From Streptomyces asiaticus (GTDB lineage: Bacteria; Actinomycetota; Actinomycetes; Streptomycetales; Streptomycetaceae): 64,000 nucleotides of DNA. The notes beneath the pieces were generated by a model. That model was not told where the DNA came from. It worked only from the letters and a program-made list of their open reading frames with translations, and searched no databases. The position numbers were made by a program, and so were the translations under genes. The stretch covers positions 2,108,001 to 2,172,000 of the forward strand of contig NZ_JAGSHX010000006.1 in the NCBI RefSeq assembly GCF_018138715.1, in the 5' to 3' direction. Within the stretch, counting starts at the first letter, position 1, and every line of letters starts with the position of its first letter. This document shows, piece after piece, positions 8,096 through 16,417 of this stretch.

Positions 8096-8891
8096 CCGAG
8101 GACCCGCGCCCCACCCGCCCCGACCGCCTCGGCCTGGGCGAGGGCATCCGCTGGACCGGCGAGACCCTGGTACTCGTCGACATCCTCGAGGGCCGTCTGC
8201 TGACGGCCCCCCAGGACCCCGCCGCGCCCTTGCGGACGCCGGCCGAGCTGCCCGTCCCGCTGGGCGCGGTGGCACCCGTGGCGGGCCGGCCCGCCACCTG
8301 GATCGCCGCCGCGGGCACCGGGATCTGTCTGCTCGGGCCGGACTCCACCACCACCTGGCTGGCGCGGCCCGAGGCGGCTGCCCGCCCCGCCCGGCGCATG
8401 AACGACGGCACGCCATCAGCTTCGACGTCAACCACCGCCCCGCGCTGTGGCCGGACGGCACGGCCGCCACGGTCCTGCGCGACCCGGCCGGCCGCGCCGG
8501 CATCGTCTTCGTCGGCCTCGACGAGGCGCGGCACCTGTGGGGAGCGGACCTCGACGCGGGCGGGGTACGCGAGCTGCTGCCGCGTCCGCGTCTGCTCGTC
8601 GTCAAGGACGGCGGGCGGGGGGCGACCGCCTTGGACGGCGACGGGCGGGTGGTCACGGTACCGGCCCCGCGCACGGAGGTGGTGGAGCCGGTCGGCGCGG
8701 GGGACGCCTTCGCCGCCGGTTTCCTGGCGGGGCTGCTACGCGGCGGGGCCCTGACCTCGGCGCTGCGGCTCGGCCACATCACGGCCGCGTCCGCGCTCGG
8801 GGTGACCGGGGATCACGGCCCGCTGCCGGACGCCGCCACGGTCGAGCGGCTGCTCGGGCTCACGGAACGGGCGTGGGCGGCGCCCGCCTGA
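8092..8891 (+). pseudogene. Deletion hybrid: SMP-30 lactonase N-terminus joined out of frame to a PfkB sugar-acid kinase C-terminus
   Basis: From 8092 the frame reads an SMP-30/gluconolactonase start (LGEGIRWTGETLVLVDIL...RRMNDGT). In the family the next residues should be CDP.GRFWAGSM. Instead, from about 8415 and in a different frame, the DNA reads ISFDVNHRPALW, the middle of a 2-keto-3-deoxy-gluconate/galactonate kinase. It continues through VVKDGG and the catalytic GAGDAFAAGF (general-base Asp) to a stop at 8891. About two thirds of the lactonase and half of the kinase are missing. The lactonase frame runs on to 8754 as nonsense. Neither enzyme can be complete, so galactonolactone hydrolysis and KDGal phosphorylation must come from elsewhere or the pathway is broken. 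Confidence 0.8.
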
Positions 8892-9097
8892 AGCCCGCGC
8901 TGGAGCCGTGACGCGCCGCGCGCTGAGCCTCCCGCCGGACAACCGGCGCCGCCCATTTGCCTCGTATGGCGTGAATGCGCCTTTCAGTCCCTAGGTCCCG
9001 CCAAGAGTGGCCCACAGCCCCTTCCGCAACTATCGTCCGCTTCATACCGTCAAGGGCTGCGGTACTCCGCTTCACGCCGACCGACTGGACGCCTTCC

Positions 9098-9532
9098 GTG
9101 CCCGATCCCCCCCACGCCGCCACCTGGCGCTTCGCCCTGCCGCACACGACGGCCGCCGTACCGCTGGCGCGTGCGCTGATCCGGAACACCCTGGCCGACA
9201 TCGGGGCGCCGGTGGACGGCGACACGGCGGAGCTGCTGACGGCCGAGCTGGTGGCCAACGCGGTGCGGCACACGACCGGCGACGAGCCGATAGAGCTGGT
9301 GGTGGAGCTGGTGCCGACCGGGGGCTGGCAGGTCGAGGTGCACGACCAGGACCCGAATCCGCCCGGCGGGCTGGACTCGCTGGGGCGCCCCGAGGGGCCC
9401 AGGATGCCCGAGCGCCTCGCCGAGGGCGGACGCGGTCTGCTGCTGATCCGGACCCTCAGCGCCGACGCGGGCTACCGGCCGACCCCCTACGGCAAGGCCG
9501 TCTGGTTCGTCCTCCCGCCCACGGAGGACTGA
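9098..9532 (+). CDS. Anti-sigma-factor-type ATP-binding protein (HATPase_c)
   Basis: A single GHKL ATPase domain of the RsbW/SpoIIAB-like family common in Streptomyces. It has N-box ELVANAVRHT, a G1-like VEVHDQDPNPP and G2-like EGGRGLLLIRTLS. From GTG 9098 the protein is 144 residues, the usual size. The frame is open back to an ATG at 8975, but that would add 41 residues with no domain and no clear ribosome site. Such proteins bind sigma factors or anti-anti-sigma partners; none is adjacent. It is convergent with arcB. Confidence 0.75.
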   Translation: MPDPPHAATWRFALPHTTAAVPLARALIRNTLADIGAPVDGDTAELLTAELVANAVRHTTGDEPIELVVELVPTGGWQVEVHDQDPNPPGGLDSLGRPEGPRMPERLAEGGRGLLLIRTLSADAGYRPTPYGKAVWFVLPPTED

Positions 9533-9569
9533 GGGCCGCCCACTCCGCCCGCCGATGACCGAGAGCAGC

Positions 9570-9589
9570 CGACCGGGAGCCGCCGGTCG
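9570..9589. terminator. Short hairpin between convergent genes
   Basis: A perfect 7-base stem, CGACCGG/CCGGTCG with a 6-base loop, sits in the 61-base gap between the ATPase gene and arcB, which converge. It could serve both. The stem is short and no T-run follows. Confidence 0.35.
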
Positions 9590-9593
9590 AGTG

Positions 9594-10598
9594 CTACCGG
9601 GCGCCGAGCGTCGCGACCAGCACCGCCTTGATCGTGTGCATCCGGTTCTCCGCCTCGTCGAAGACGACGGAGTGCTCGGACTCGAAGACCTCGTCGGTGA
9701 CCTCGAGCTCGGTCAGGCCGTGCCGCTCGTGGATCTCCCGGCCGACGTCGGTGCCCAGGTCGTGGAAGGCCGGCAGGCAGTGCAGGAACTTCACCGCGTC
9801 GTTGCCCGTGGCGCGCAGCACGTCCATCGTCACCGCGTACGGCCCGAGCAGCGCTATCCGCTCGTCCCAGACCTCCTTGGGCTCGCCCATGGACACCCAC
9901 ACATCGGTGGCGACGAAGTCCGCGCCGCGCACGCCCTCCTCGACGTTCTCGGTGAGCGAGATCCGGGCGCCGGAGGCGGTGGCGAGCTGCCGGGCCAGCT
10001 CCACGATGGTGTTGTCGGGCCACAGCAGGCTGGGCGCGACGATGCGGACGTCCATGCCCAGCAGGGCGCCGGTGACGAGGTAGGAGTTGCCCATGTTGTA
10101 CCGGGCGTCGCCGAGGTAGGCGTAGGCCACCTGATCCAGCGGCTTGTCGCTGTGCTCGGTCATGGTCAGCACATCGGCGAGCATCTGGGTGGGGTGCCAC
10201 TCGTCGGTGAGGCCGTTGTAGACGGGCACCCCGGCGTGGGCGGCGAGCTCCTCGACGACGCCCTGGCCATGGCCCCGGTACTCGATCGCGTCGTACATCC
10301 GGCCGAGCACCCGCGCGGTGTCCCGCACCGACTCCTTGTGACCGATCTGGGAGCCGACCGGATCGAGATAGGTCGTCGAGGCGCCCTGGTCGGCGGCGGC
10401 GACCTCGAAGGCGCAGCGGGTGCGGGTGGAGGTCTTCTCGAAGATCAGGGCGATGTTCCGGCCCCGCAGCCGCCGCTCCTCGGTTCCCGCGCGCTTGGCC
10501 GCCTTCAGCTCGGCGGCCAGGTCGATCAGGCGGCGGAACTCGTCGGCGGTGAAGTCCAGCTCCTTGAGGAAGTGGCGGCCGGTGAGGTCAATCGCCAT
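9594..10598 (-). CDS. arcB: Ornithine carbamoyltransferase, catabolic type
   Basis: 334 residues. It interconverts citrulline and ornithine plus carbamoyl phosphate in the cytoplasm. Carbamoyl-phosphate site STRTR at 57-61, HPTQMLAD near 135-142, and the ornithine-site HCLPAFHD at 273-280 are all intact. The neighbour upstream is arginine deiminase, so the catabolic direction (ADI pathway) is more likely than biosynthesis, although argF cannot be excluded from sequence alone. No carbamate kinase is nearby. ArgR-like sites lie about 75-105 bases upstream. Confidence 0.9.
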   Translation of the reverse strand: MAIDLTGRHFLKELDFTADEFRRLIDLAAELKAAKRAGTEERRLRGRNIALIFEKTSTRTRCAFEVAAADQGASTTYLDPVGSQIGHKESVRDTARVLGRMYDAIEYRGHGQGVVEELAAHAGVPVYNGLTDEWHPTQMLADVLTMTEHSDKPLDQVAYAYLGDARYNMGNSYLVTGALLGMDVRIVAPSLLWPDNTIVELARQLATASGARISLTENVEEGVRGADFVATDVWVSMGEPKEVWDERIALLGPYAVTMDVLRATGNDAVKFLHCLPAFHDLGTDVGREIHERHGLTELEVTDEVFESEHSVVFDEAENRMHTIKAVLVATLGAR

Positions 10599-10673
10599 AA
10601 GGGTGGCTCCTAGGTCACGGCGAACACGTGGCGGATCGGCGGCTACGGCGGGGTGCCGCGGCCCGGAACCATG

Positions 10674-10705
10674 GAAGCATATACGACGCTCTGCATATAT
10701 GCGGA
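10674..10705. promoter_or_regulatory. Tandem ArgR-box-like sites upstream of arcB
   Basis: Two AT-rich elements share GCATATA: GAAGCATATACGAC at 10674-10687 and the palindromic TCTGCATATATGCGGA at 10690-10705. They are 16 bases apart, like the paired 18-base ARG boxes bound by ArgR hexamers. They stand out in a GC-rich background and lie in the arcA-arcB gap. Binding is inferred. A 27-base imperfect tandem duplication (CGGTTCGAGGG at 10731 and 10757) follows. Confidence 0.5.
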
Positions 10706-10780
10706 GAGGGGTGGGTGAATCCTGGCCTTACGGTTCGAGGGTGGATCCCGGCCCTGCGGTTCGAGGGCGAAACTCCGATG

Positions 10781-12010
10781 CTACGGCTCCACCGGGTCCC
10801 GCTCGACCGGACAGCTCATGCACCGCGGCCCGCCCCGGCCCCGGCCCAGCTCACTGCCCGGGATGTCGATGACCTCGATCCCGCACTTGCGCAGAAAGGT
10901 GTTGGTCGTCGCGTTCCGCTCGTAGGCGACCACCACGCCCGGCTCGACCGCGAGCACATTGCAGCCGTCGTCCCACTGCTCGCGCTCGGCCGCGTGGACG
11001 TCCTGGGTGGCGGTGAGCACGCGGATGGAGTCCAGGCCGAGGGCCGCGGCTATCGCGCGGTGCATATGCTCCGGCGGATGGTCCGTGACCTTGAGGTCCT
11101 GGCTGCCCGCGCCCGGCTCGATGGTGTACGAGCGGAGCATCCCCAGCCCCGCGTACTGGGTGAAGGTGTCCCCGTCCACCATGGTCATCACGGTGTCCAG
11201 GTGCATGAAGGCCCTCCCCTTGGGCATGTCGAGCGCCACGATCGTCCGGGCCGAACCCGCCTCGAAGAGCCGGTGGGCGATCATCTCCACCGCCTGCGGG
11301 GTGGTCCGCTCGCTCATCCCGATCAGCACCGCGCCCTTGCCGAGCACCAGCACATCGCCGCCCTCGATGGTCGAGGGGTACGCGGCCTGGCCCTCCGACC
11401 AGACGTGGAAGTCCTCCTTCGCGAAGAGCGGATGATGGCGGTAGACGGCCTCGTAGTGCACCGTCTCGTGCCAGCGGGCGGGCCAGCGCATCGCGTTGAT
11501 CGACACCCCGTCGTACACCCACGCGGAGGCGTCCCGGGTGAAGAGATGGTTCGGCAACGGATTGACCAGGAAGTCATCGGGCTCCATGGCGTGGAAGCGG
11601 ACGGAGACCGGCTCCGGGTACCGCTCCAGATACTCCCGCTTGGTCATGCCGCCGATCAGCGCCTCGGTCAGCTCCGGAGCGGTCAGCTCGTCGAAGGCGG
11701 CGCGCAGATGGTCGGTGGCCAGCGGCCCGTACTCCTTCTCGTCGAAGACCCGGTCCAGCACCAGCGCCCGCGCGTCCGGCAGGGTCAGGCTCTCGGTGAG
11801 CAGATCCCCGAAGAGATGCACCTCGACCCCGCGGTCCCGCAGCACATCGGCGAAGCCGTCGTGCTCCTGGCGGGCACGGCGCACCCACAGGACGTCGTCG
11901 AAGAGCAGGGCGTCCTTGTTGGTGGGGGTGAGCCGCTTGAGCTCCAGGTCGGGGCGGTGCAGTATGACGCGGCGCAGCCGCCCGGCCTCGGAGTCGACAT
12001 GGAATCCCAT
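10781..12010 (-). CDS. arcA: Arginine deiminase
   Basis: 409 residues from ATG 12010, which removes 14 residues upstream that the family lacks. Hydrolyses arginine to citrulline and ammonia. The deiminase catalytic set is present: Asp160 in NHLFTRD, Glu216 in IEGGD, His270 in FMHLDT, and the nucleophile Cys397 in [13 protein letters not shown] at the C-terminus. It is followed by arcB on the same strand 182 bases later with ArgR-like boxes between, so the two may be separately tuned. In aerobic Streptomyces the pathway would serve arginine catabolism or acid/energy stress. Confidence 0.92.
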   Translation of the reverse strand: MGFHVDSEAGRLRRVILHRPDLELKRLTPTNKDALLFDDVLWVRRARQEHDGFADVLRDRGVEVHLFGDLLTESLTLPDARALVLDRVFDEKEYGPLATDHLRAAFDELTAPELTEALIGGMTKREYLERYPEPVSVRFHAMEPDDFLVNPLPNHLFTRDASAWVYDGVSINAMRWPARWHETVHYEAVYRHHPLFAKEDFHVWSEGQAAYPSTIEGGDVLVLGKGAVLIGMSERTTPQAVEMIAHRLFEAGSARTIVALDMPKGRAFMHLDTVMTMVDGDTFTQYAGLGMLRSYTIEPGAGSQDLKVTDHPPEHMHRAIAAALGLDSIRVLTATQDVHAAEREQWDDGCNVLAVEPGVVVAYERNATTNTFLRKCGIEVIDIPGSELGRGRGGPRCMSCPVERDPVEP

Positions 12011-12161
12011 GCCCCCATCTTCGCCGCTCGCGGCCCATTGTGAACGCTCCACGACACGGATCTCTCGATCTCTCGCGCCGAGCGCCTCCGGCGGAGAGGT
12101 GGGGGATCGCGCGCGCCGTGTGGGCCCCGGCGGGGGCGGGGGCCGGGTCCGCGCCGGGCGG

Positions 12162-12340
12162 CTGAGCGCTCCGCGGGAAGTGGCGCGAGGTGCGGTCGTT
12201 CATCCGCGGCCGCGTCGTGGCTGGTCGCCCACGCGGCGGAGCCGCATATCGAGACAGCCGCGGCGGAGCCGCACAACGACACAGCCCCGCGCCCCTTCGG
12301 GGCGCAACCGAACCGCACCGGACTTCAGCGAGGCCGCTTA
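12162..12340 (-). repeat. Dispersed Streptomyces-type repeat, copy 1 (long form)
   Basis: Read on the minus strand this matches a second copy at 43530-43659. Both begin TAAGC. Both contain GCGCCCCGAAGGGGCGCGGG (a hairpin), GCGACCAGCCACGA and GCGGCCGC, and end CACTTCCCGCGGAGCGCT. This copy has about 50 extra bases including two TGCGGCTCCGCCGC hairpin units. Its edge supplies the TAA stop of the neighbouring gene at 12338. The stretch 12011-12161 before it presumably holds the arcA promoter; nothing distinct was seen there. Confidence 0.8.
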
Positions 12341-13138
12341 GCCGGCCGCGATCACCACGATCAATACCAGCGCCACCGCGATGAGCCCCAGCAGGGCGGA
12401 GACCCACAGCTGGCCGGGTTTCAGATCGATGCGGCCGCCGTCCTCGGCGCCGCCGCGCCGCCCTCGCCGCCGCGCCGCGCGCCGGTCGGCGCGGGCCGCC
12501 GCCTCCTGGTGCTCCCCGCACTCCTCGGCCACGCCGCCGAACAGCGCCTTCCAGCCCTTCTCGCCGAACCCCGTGCTCTGCCGGGTGCCGACGATCCGGC
12601 GCACCACCTCGCGGCCCGTGCCGTCCCCGGCCGTCCACAGGCCGGGCAGGACGCAGGCCATCAGCTCCGGCACCGCGCCGCGCCGCGCGTACGGGCGGAC
12701 CAGCCCCTCGTACAGCATCAGCGCGTTGCGCACCCGCAGCCTGCGGTCGGGGTCCGGGGCCGGTCCGCCCGCGCCGCCCGGGGCGCGGTGCGGCGGGTCG
12801 AGATAGAGCTGGGCGAGCAGCACCTTCTCGCAGACCGCGTCCGCCAGTTCCGGTCCGCGCTCGGGCGCGCGGCGCACCAGCTCGACCACGACGCGGGTGG
12901 CCCGCTCGGCGGGCAGCCCCTCGTCGAGCGCGCTCAGCAGCAGGCCGTCGTCGGCCTCCCGCAGCGCCGCGGACAGGGCGTCCCCGCCGTGGCGCAGCGC
13001 CTCGCGCAGCATCCGCGCCCCGGTGACCGAGATCCGGCGCGCCCCCGCGCTCGCCGGCCTCTCGTGGGCGTGGGCGTGGCCGTGGGTGGTCTCGTGGGTG
13101 ATCTCCGTGCCTGTCGGGTCCTCTGTCTCTTTCACCAT
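12338..13138 (-). CDS. Unknown protein with His-rich N-terminus and C-terminal membrane anchor
   Basis: 266 residues, not recognised. The N-terminal region contains alternating histidines (HETTHGHAHAH, residues 15-25), possibly metal-binding. The middle is helical and Arg/Glu-rich with no motif I know. The last about 25 residues form one hydrophobic segment (LWVSALLGLIAVALVLIVVIAAG) that reaches the C-terminus, typical of a tail-anchored protein. The start is the ATG at 13138, 11 bases after the stop of the large upstream gene, so the two form one unit. The open frame continues far upstream only as an antisense-frame shadow. Its TAA stop comes from the adjoining repeat. Confidence 0.7.
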   Translation of the reverse strand: MVKETEDPTGTEITHETTHGHAHAHERPASAGARRISVTGARMLREALRHGGDALSAALREADDGLLLSALDEGLPAERATRVVVELVRRAPERGPELADAVCEKVLLAQLYLDPPHRAPGGAGGPAPDPDRRLRVRNALMLYEGLVRPYARRGAVPELMACVLPGLWTAGDGTGREVVRRIVGTRQSTGFGEKGWKALFGGVAEECGEHQEAAARADRRAARRRGRRGGAEDGGRIDLKPGQLWVSALLGLIAVALVLIVVIAAG

Positions 13139-13149
13139 CGGCGTTCTCC

Positions 13150-15234
13150 TCACAGTGCCTCCAGCACCTCCCGTATCCGCGTGGCCGCCCCGGCGTCGAG
13201 CGGCTCGTCGCCGTCCTGCGCCAGCCGGGGCAGGAAGTCGCACAACACGGCCAGCTGCCGCGCATCCCCCGCCGCCCGCCGGATCCAGCCGACCAGCGCG
13301 TCCTCCGCCGCCCCCGCCGATCTGGCCCAGGTCAGCGCGGCCCGCAGCAGTTCGGCCAGCCGTGGCCCGCACTCCGGACGGGCCGCGAGCAGCGCCGTGG
13401 CCAGCGGCCAGGCGGCGTACGGCTCCAGCTCCGGCACCTCGCCAAGACCCCACAGATGCGAGGTGCGGGTGGTGACCGCGCGCAGCGTCGCGAGCAGCGC
13501 CAGGTCCCGTCGGGCCCGCCGGGTGTCGCGCAACCAGTGGGTGAGCGCGGCCAGTACGGTCTCCGGCTCGGCCCCGGCCAGCAGCCGCACCACGCTGTGG
13601 GAGGTGGTGCGACCGTCGTCGGCGCGGGCGAGCCGGCCGAGTTCCTCCAGGGACGCCGCGACCGAGCCCGCCGCCAGGCCGTAGCCGTGGGCGAGCGCGG
13701 CGGTCTCGCGCTCCCGTTCGTCGTCGCCGCGCGCCCATGCGTGCAGCAGCCCGTGCACGGCGGAGCGCACCTGCGGGGCGCGGGACGCCTCGGCGAGCGC
13801 GGTGGCCGCGGCCATCCGCTGCACCGGGCTGTCGGTGCGGGCCAGCGGCAGCGCCAGCTCGACCAGGCCGTAGAGATAGTCGCGGGCGCACAGCACGCCC
13901 GCGGCGACCGCCGCGCGCACCCACACCTGGGGGCGCGGGTCGTCGCACAGCGCGCGCAGCCAACGGGCCATCGGGCCGCGGAGGTTGTGGTGACCGTCCC
14001 AGGACTCGTGGAGCACGGCGGGCGCCAGCCGCCGCCCCTCGAACCACACCGCGCGCACGGGCACCGAGGCGTCCCCGAGGTCCTCCACCCCCTCGCCGTG
14101 GACCGCGCGCGCCGTGGCGAGGCAGGCCCCGGGGCGGGCGGAGAACAGCGGGCGGCCGGGCGCGTACTGCGGATCGAGCGTGACGGCCAGTTCCCAGGCC
14201 AGCAGCTCGGCGGCCTCCGCCATGACGCTGTGCGCCGAACCGTCGAAGACGGCCAGCGCGATCCGCAGCGCGGCGGCGCGCAGCGCGGGGAGCGCGGCGG
14301 GCAGGGTGCCGGGGTGCCCGGCCTCGAGGAACCACTCCCGGGCCTGATGCGGGGCGAACGACCGGCAGTGCTCCAGCAGCCGCTCGTCGGACAGCCGGCC
14401 CTCGGCGTGCGCGGCCAGCTGACCGGCCAGCCGGGCGGCCTCGCCGGGCCGCGGCTCGTCCAGGCCGAGTGCCTCGGTCAGCTCGGGGCGCCGGGCGGTG
14501 GCCCGCGCCGTCTCCAGCAGTCCGGCGGGGCGGTCGGCGAGCAGCTCGGTGAGGTGGCGGTCGAGGACGTCGGCGGCGGCCGGGGGCCGGTACGCCATGG
14601 CGTGGCGGCGGCCGCGCAGCAGCCGGTCGGCGGCCGGGCCGCCCGCGACCAGCACCACGCAGAACGCCTCGTGTGCGGCGAAGTGGGCGCGCAGCCGGTC
14701 CAGCAGGGGCTCGGCCGTGGATTCGGCCTGGTCGGCGGGGAGTTCGAGGAGATAGCCGTGGCCGCGCTCGGTCTTCTCCACGCCCTTCTCCACGCCGGGT
14801 GCCCCGTCCGGGCCGGTGTATCCGAGCCGGGAGACCCCGCCGCCGGTCAGCTCGGCCAGCTCGGCGAGGAGGGCGAGCCCGGTCCAGGCGCGGCCGGTGC
14901 CGGGTTCGCCGCACAGCGCCAGCAGGTGGGTGCGGCGCAGCTGGTCACGCATCGCGGCATGCTCGGGGACGGCCCGGTGGAGCCGGCGCAGCCGGGCCAA
15001 CTCCTCGCGCGGCACCGGGCCTTCGGGCAGCGGGTACGGCGCCGGATCGGCGCACATCCGGGCGGGGCCGTAGGCGATGTGCAGATGGGCACGCGCCTCG
15101 CGCGCCGCACAGGCGCCGCCCGGCTGGCCCGCCCCGTCCAGCGGGCCGCCCTGGGGAATGTCCAGCCGTCGTCCGCGCGACGGTGCCGGGGCGCTCAGGT
15201 CGTCCGGCGCGGTTATGTCTTCCGGTGCGCTCAT
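13150..15234 (-). CDS. Large protein with degenerate P-loop, function unknown
   Basis: 694 residues. Residues 109-117 read GEPGTGRAW, a Walker A-like loop with Arg in place of the essential Lys, followed by a helix. The rest is rich in Leu/Ala/Arg helices resembling HEAT- or TPR-like scaffolds (about 330-690). No Walker B or sensor motif was identified, and no signal peptide or membrane segment. The start at 15234 is preceded by GAAGGACGG. It is co-transcribed with the tail-anchored protein downstream; a Crp/Fnr regulator is encoded upstream on the same strand. A STAND/AAA-like signalling protein that has lost ATP hydrolysis is possible but unproven. Confidence 0.65.
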   Translation of the reverse strand: MSAPEDITAPDDLSAPAPSRGRRLDIPQGGPLDGAGQPGGACAAREARAHLHIAYGPARMCADPAPYPLPEGPVPREELARLRRLHRAVPEHAAMRDQLRRTHLLALCGEPGTGRAWTGLALLAELAELTGGGVSRLGYTGPDGAPGVEKGVEKTERGHGYLLELPADQAESTAEPLLDRLRAHFAAHEAFCVVLVAGGPAADRLLRGRRHAMAYRPPAAADVLDRHLTELLADRPAGLLETARATARRPELTEALGLDEPRPGEAARLAGQLAAHAEGRLSDERLLEHCRSFAPHQAREWFLEAGHPGTLPAALPALRAAALRIALAVFDGSAHSVMAEAAELLAWELAVTLDPQYAPGRPLFSARPGACLATARAVHGEGVEDLGDASVPVRAVWFEGRRLAPAVLHESWDGHHNLRGPMARWLRALCDDPRPQVWVRAAVAAGVLCARDYLYGLVELALPLARTDSPVQRMAAATALAEASRAPQVRSAVHGLLHAWARGDDERERETAALAHGYGLAAGSVAASLEELGRLARADDGRTTSHSVVRLLAGAEPETVLAALTHWLRDTRRARRDLALLATLRAVTTRTSHLWGLGEVPELEPYAAWPLATALLAARPECGPRLAELLRAALTWARSAGAAEDALVGWIRRAAGDARQLAVLCDFLPRLAQDGDEPLDAGAATRIREVLEAL

Positions 15235-15533
15235 CGCCCGCCGTCCTTCATGCCGTGGCCCCCGTCTCGCGATGTGGTGGTGACGGGGTGCCGGTCAATG
15301 CCGGAAGCGGGCGGCGGGGCTCGTCCCCCGGCCCACCCCGCCGCCCTGCTCCGGTGCGGGGCGCTCGTGCCGTGTCCGGCAGGCCGTCACCGGACTGCGG
15401 CCGGGCCGTGCGCACCCCCGTCGCCCACGGCCCCGCGCCCTGTGCCGACTCCAGGGTCGCCGGGGGACGGCGGGACGGCTGTAGCCGTTTACACAGTCGC
15501 GTCACAACGCGGGGGAGTGCGCGCCCGCGCTCA

Positions 15534-15611
15534 GAGCCTGGGTCATATCCCCGGCCGGGCGTGCGACGCCTGGCGCGCACGCTGATCCGACCGGGGATAT
15601 GACACAAGCTC
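15534..15611. repeat. 78-base element with 21-base imperfect terminal inverted repeats
   Basis: The left arm at 15534-15554 and the right arm at 15591-15611 match as inverted repeats in 19 of 21 positions; the inner 13 bases, GTCATATCCCCGG/CCGGGGATATGAC, match perfectly. The 36-base centre holds another inverted pair, GCGTGCG/CGCACGC. TCA flanks both sides (15531-15533 and 15612-15614), a possible 3-base target duplication, and the right TCA is the stop codon of the Crp/Fnr gene. It could be a miniature mobile element or simply a long terminator hairpin. The rest of the 15235-15533 gap shows nothing clear. Confidence 0.5.
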
Positions 15612-16331
15612 TCAATCGCGGGGGCGCACCGGGATCTGCTCCCCCGTCGCGCGGCCCTCGGCCAGCAGCCGCAGCAGTCCGATGTCCATCACCTCGAAGC
15701 GGCGCGAGGCGGTCCGGACCACGCCCTGGCCGCGCAGCAGCCGCAGCGCCTTGGCGACCGCCTCCCGGGTCGAGCCCACGGCGGCCGCGATGTCGTGCTG
15801 GGGCATCTGGAGATCGATGGTGATGGTCCCGTCGGCGCCGGAGTGGCCGGTGCGCTCGGCGAGTTCCACGAGCCGGGCCGCCAGCCGCTGGAGCACCTTC
15901 TCCGAGGCGAGTGACCGCCGCTCCCCGTCGGAGCTGCGCAGCCGGGAGCTGAACTGACGCATGATCAGTACGGTCGCGACGGGACGCGCGGCCAGATAGG
16001 CCCGGAACCGGTCGCCGGAGACCACCACCGCCTCCATCCGGCCGAGCGCGGTGACGGTGGCGCTGCGCGAGCCGTGGTCCACCGCGGCCTGGTCGCCCAC
16101 GACCTCGCCCGCCCCGCGCAGCGCCAGGATCAGCCGCACCCCGCGCTCGGTCTCCACCGAGACGGTGGCCCAGCCGGAGGTGATCGCCACGACGAAGGTC
16201 GTACGGTCGTGCTCGCGCAGCACGACCTCGCCGGGGGCGTAGGCGCGGGGGGTGCCGAGGGCGAGCAGCGCACGGCGGTCCTCGGCGGGGAGCGCGTGCA
16301 GGAAGGGCCGTCCGTCCTCGAAGAGACTCAT
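15612..16331 (-). CDS. Crp/Fnr-family transcriptional regulator
   Basis: 239 residues. An N-terminal cyclic-nucleotide-binding-like beta-roll (about 20-130: APGEVVLREHD, GEVVGDQAAVDHGSRSATVTAL) is followed by a dimerisation helix and a Crp-type winged helix (about 150-220) with the recognition motif MPQHDIAAAVGSTREAVAKALRLLRGQG. No Fnr-type cysteine cluster is seen, so an oxygen-sensing iron-sulfur role is unlikely. The ligand is unknown. It is followed on the same strand by the unknown 694-residue gene after 377 bases containing an inverted-repeat element. Confidence 0.88.
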   Translation of the reverse strand: MSLFEDGRPFLHALPAEDRRALLALGTPRAYAPGEVVLREHDRTTFVVAITSGWATVSVETERGVRLILALRGAGEVVGDQAAVDHGSRSATVTALGRMEAVVVSGDRFRAYLAARPVATVLIMRQFSSRLRSSDGERRSLASEKVLQRLAARLVELAERTGHSGADGTITIDLQMPQHDIAAAVGSTREAVAKALRLLRGQGVVRTASRRFEVMDIGLLRLLAEGRATGEQIPVRPRD

Positions 16332-16417
16332 CCGCCCTCCCCGCTCAGCTCGTCGTCGTCATTGCCTGCGGAGAATCCAGGGGCCGCTCAGCACGCTAGG
16401 CAGGTGGCACGGGCACG

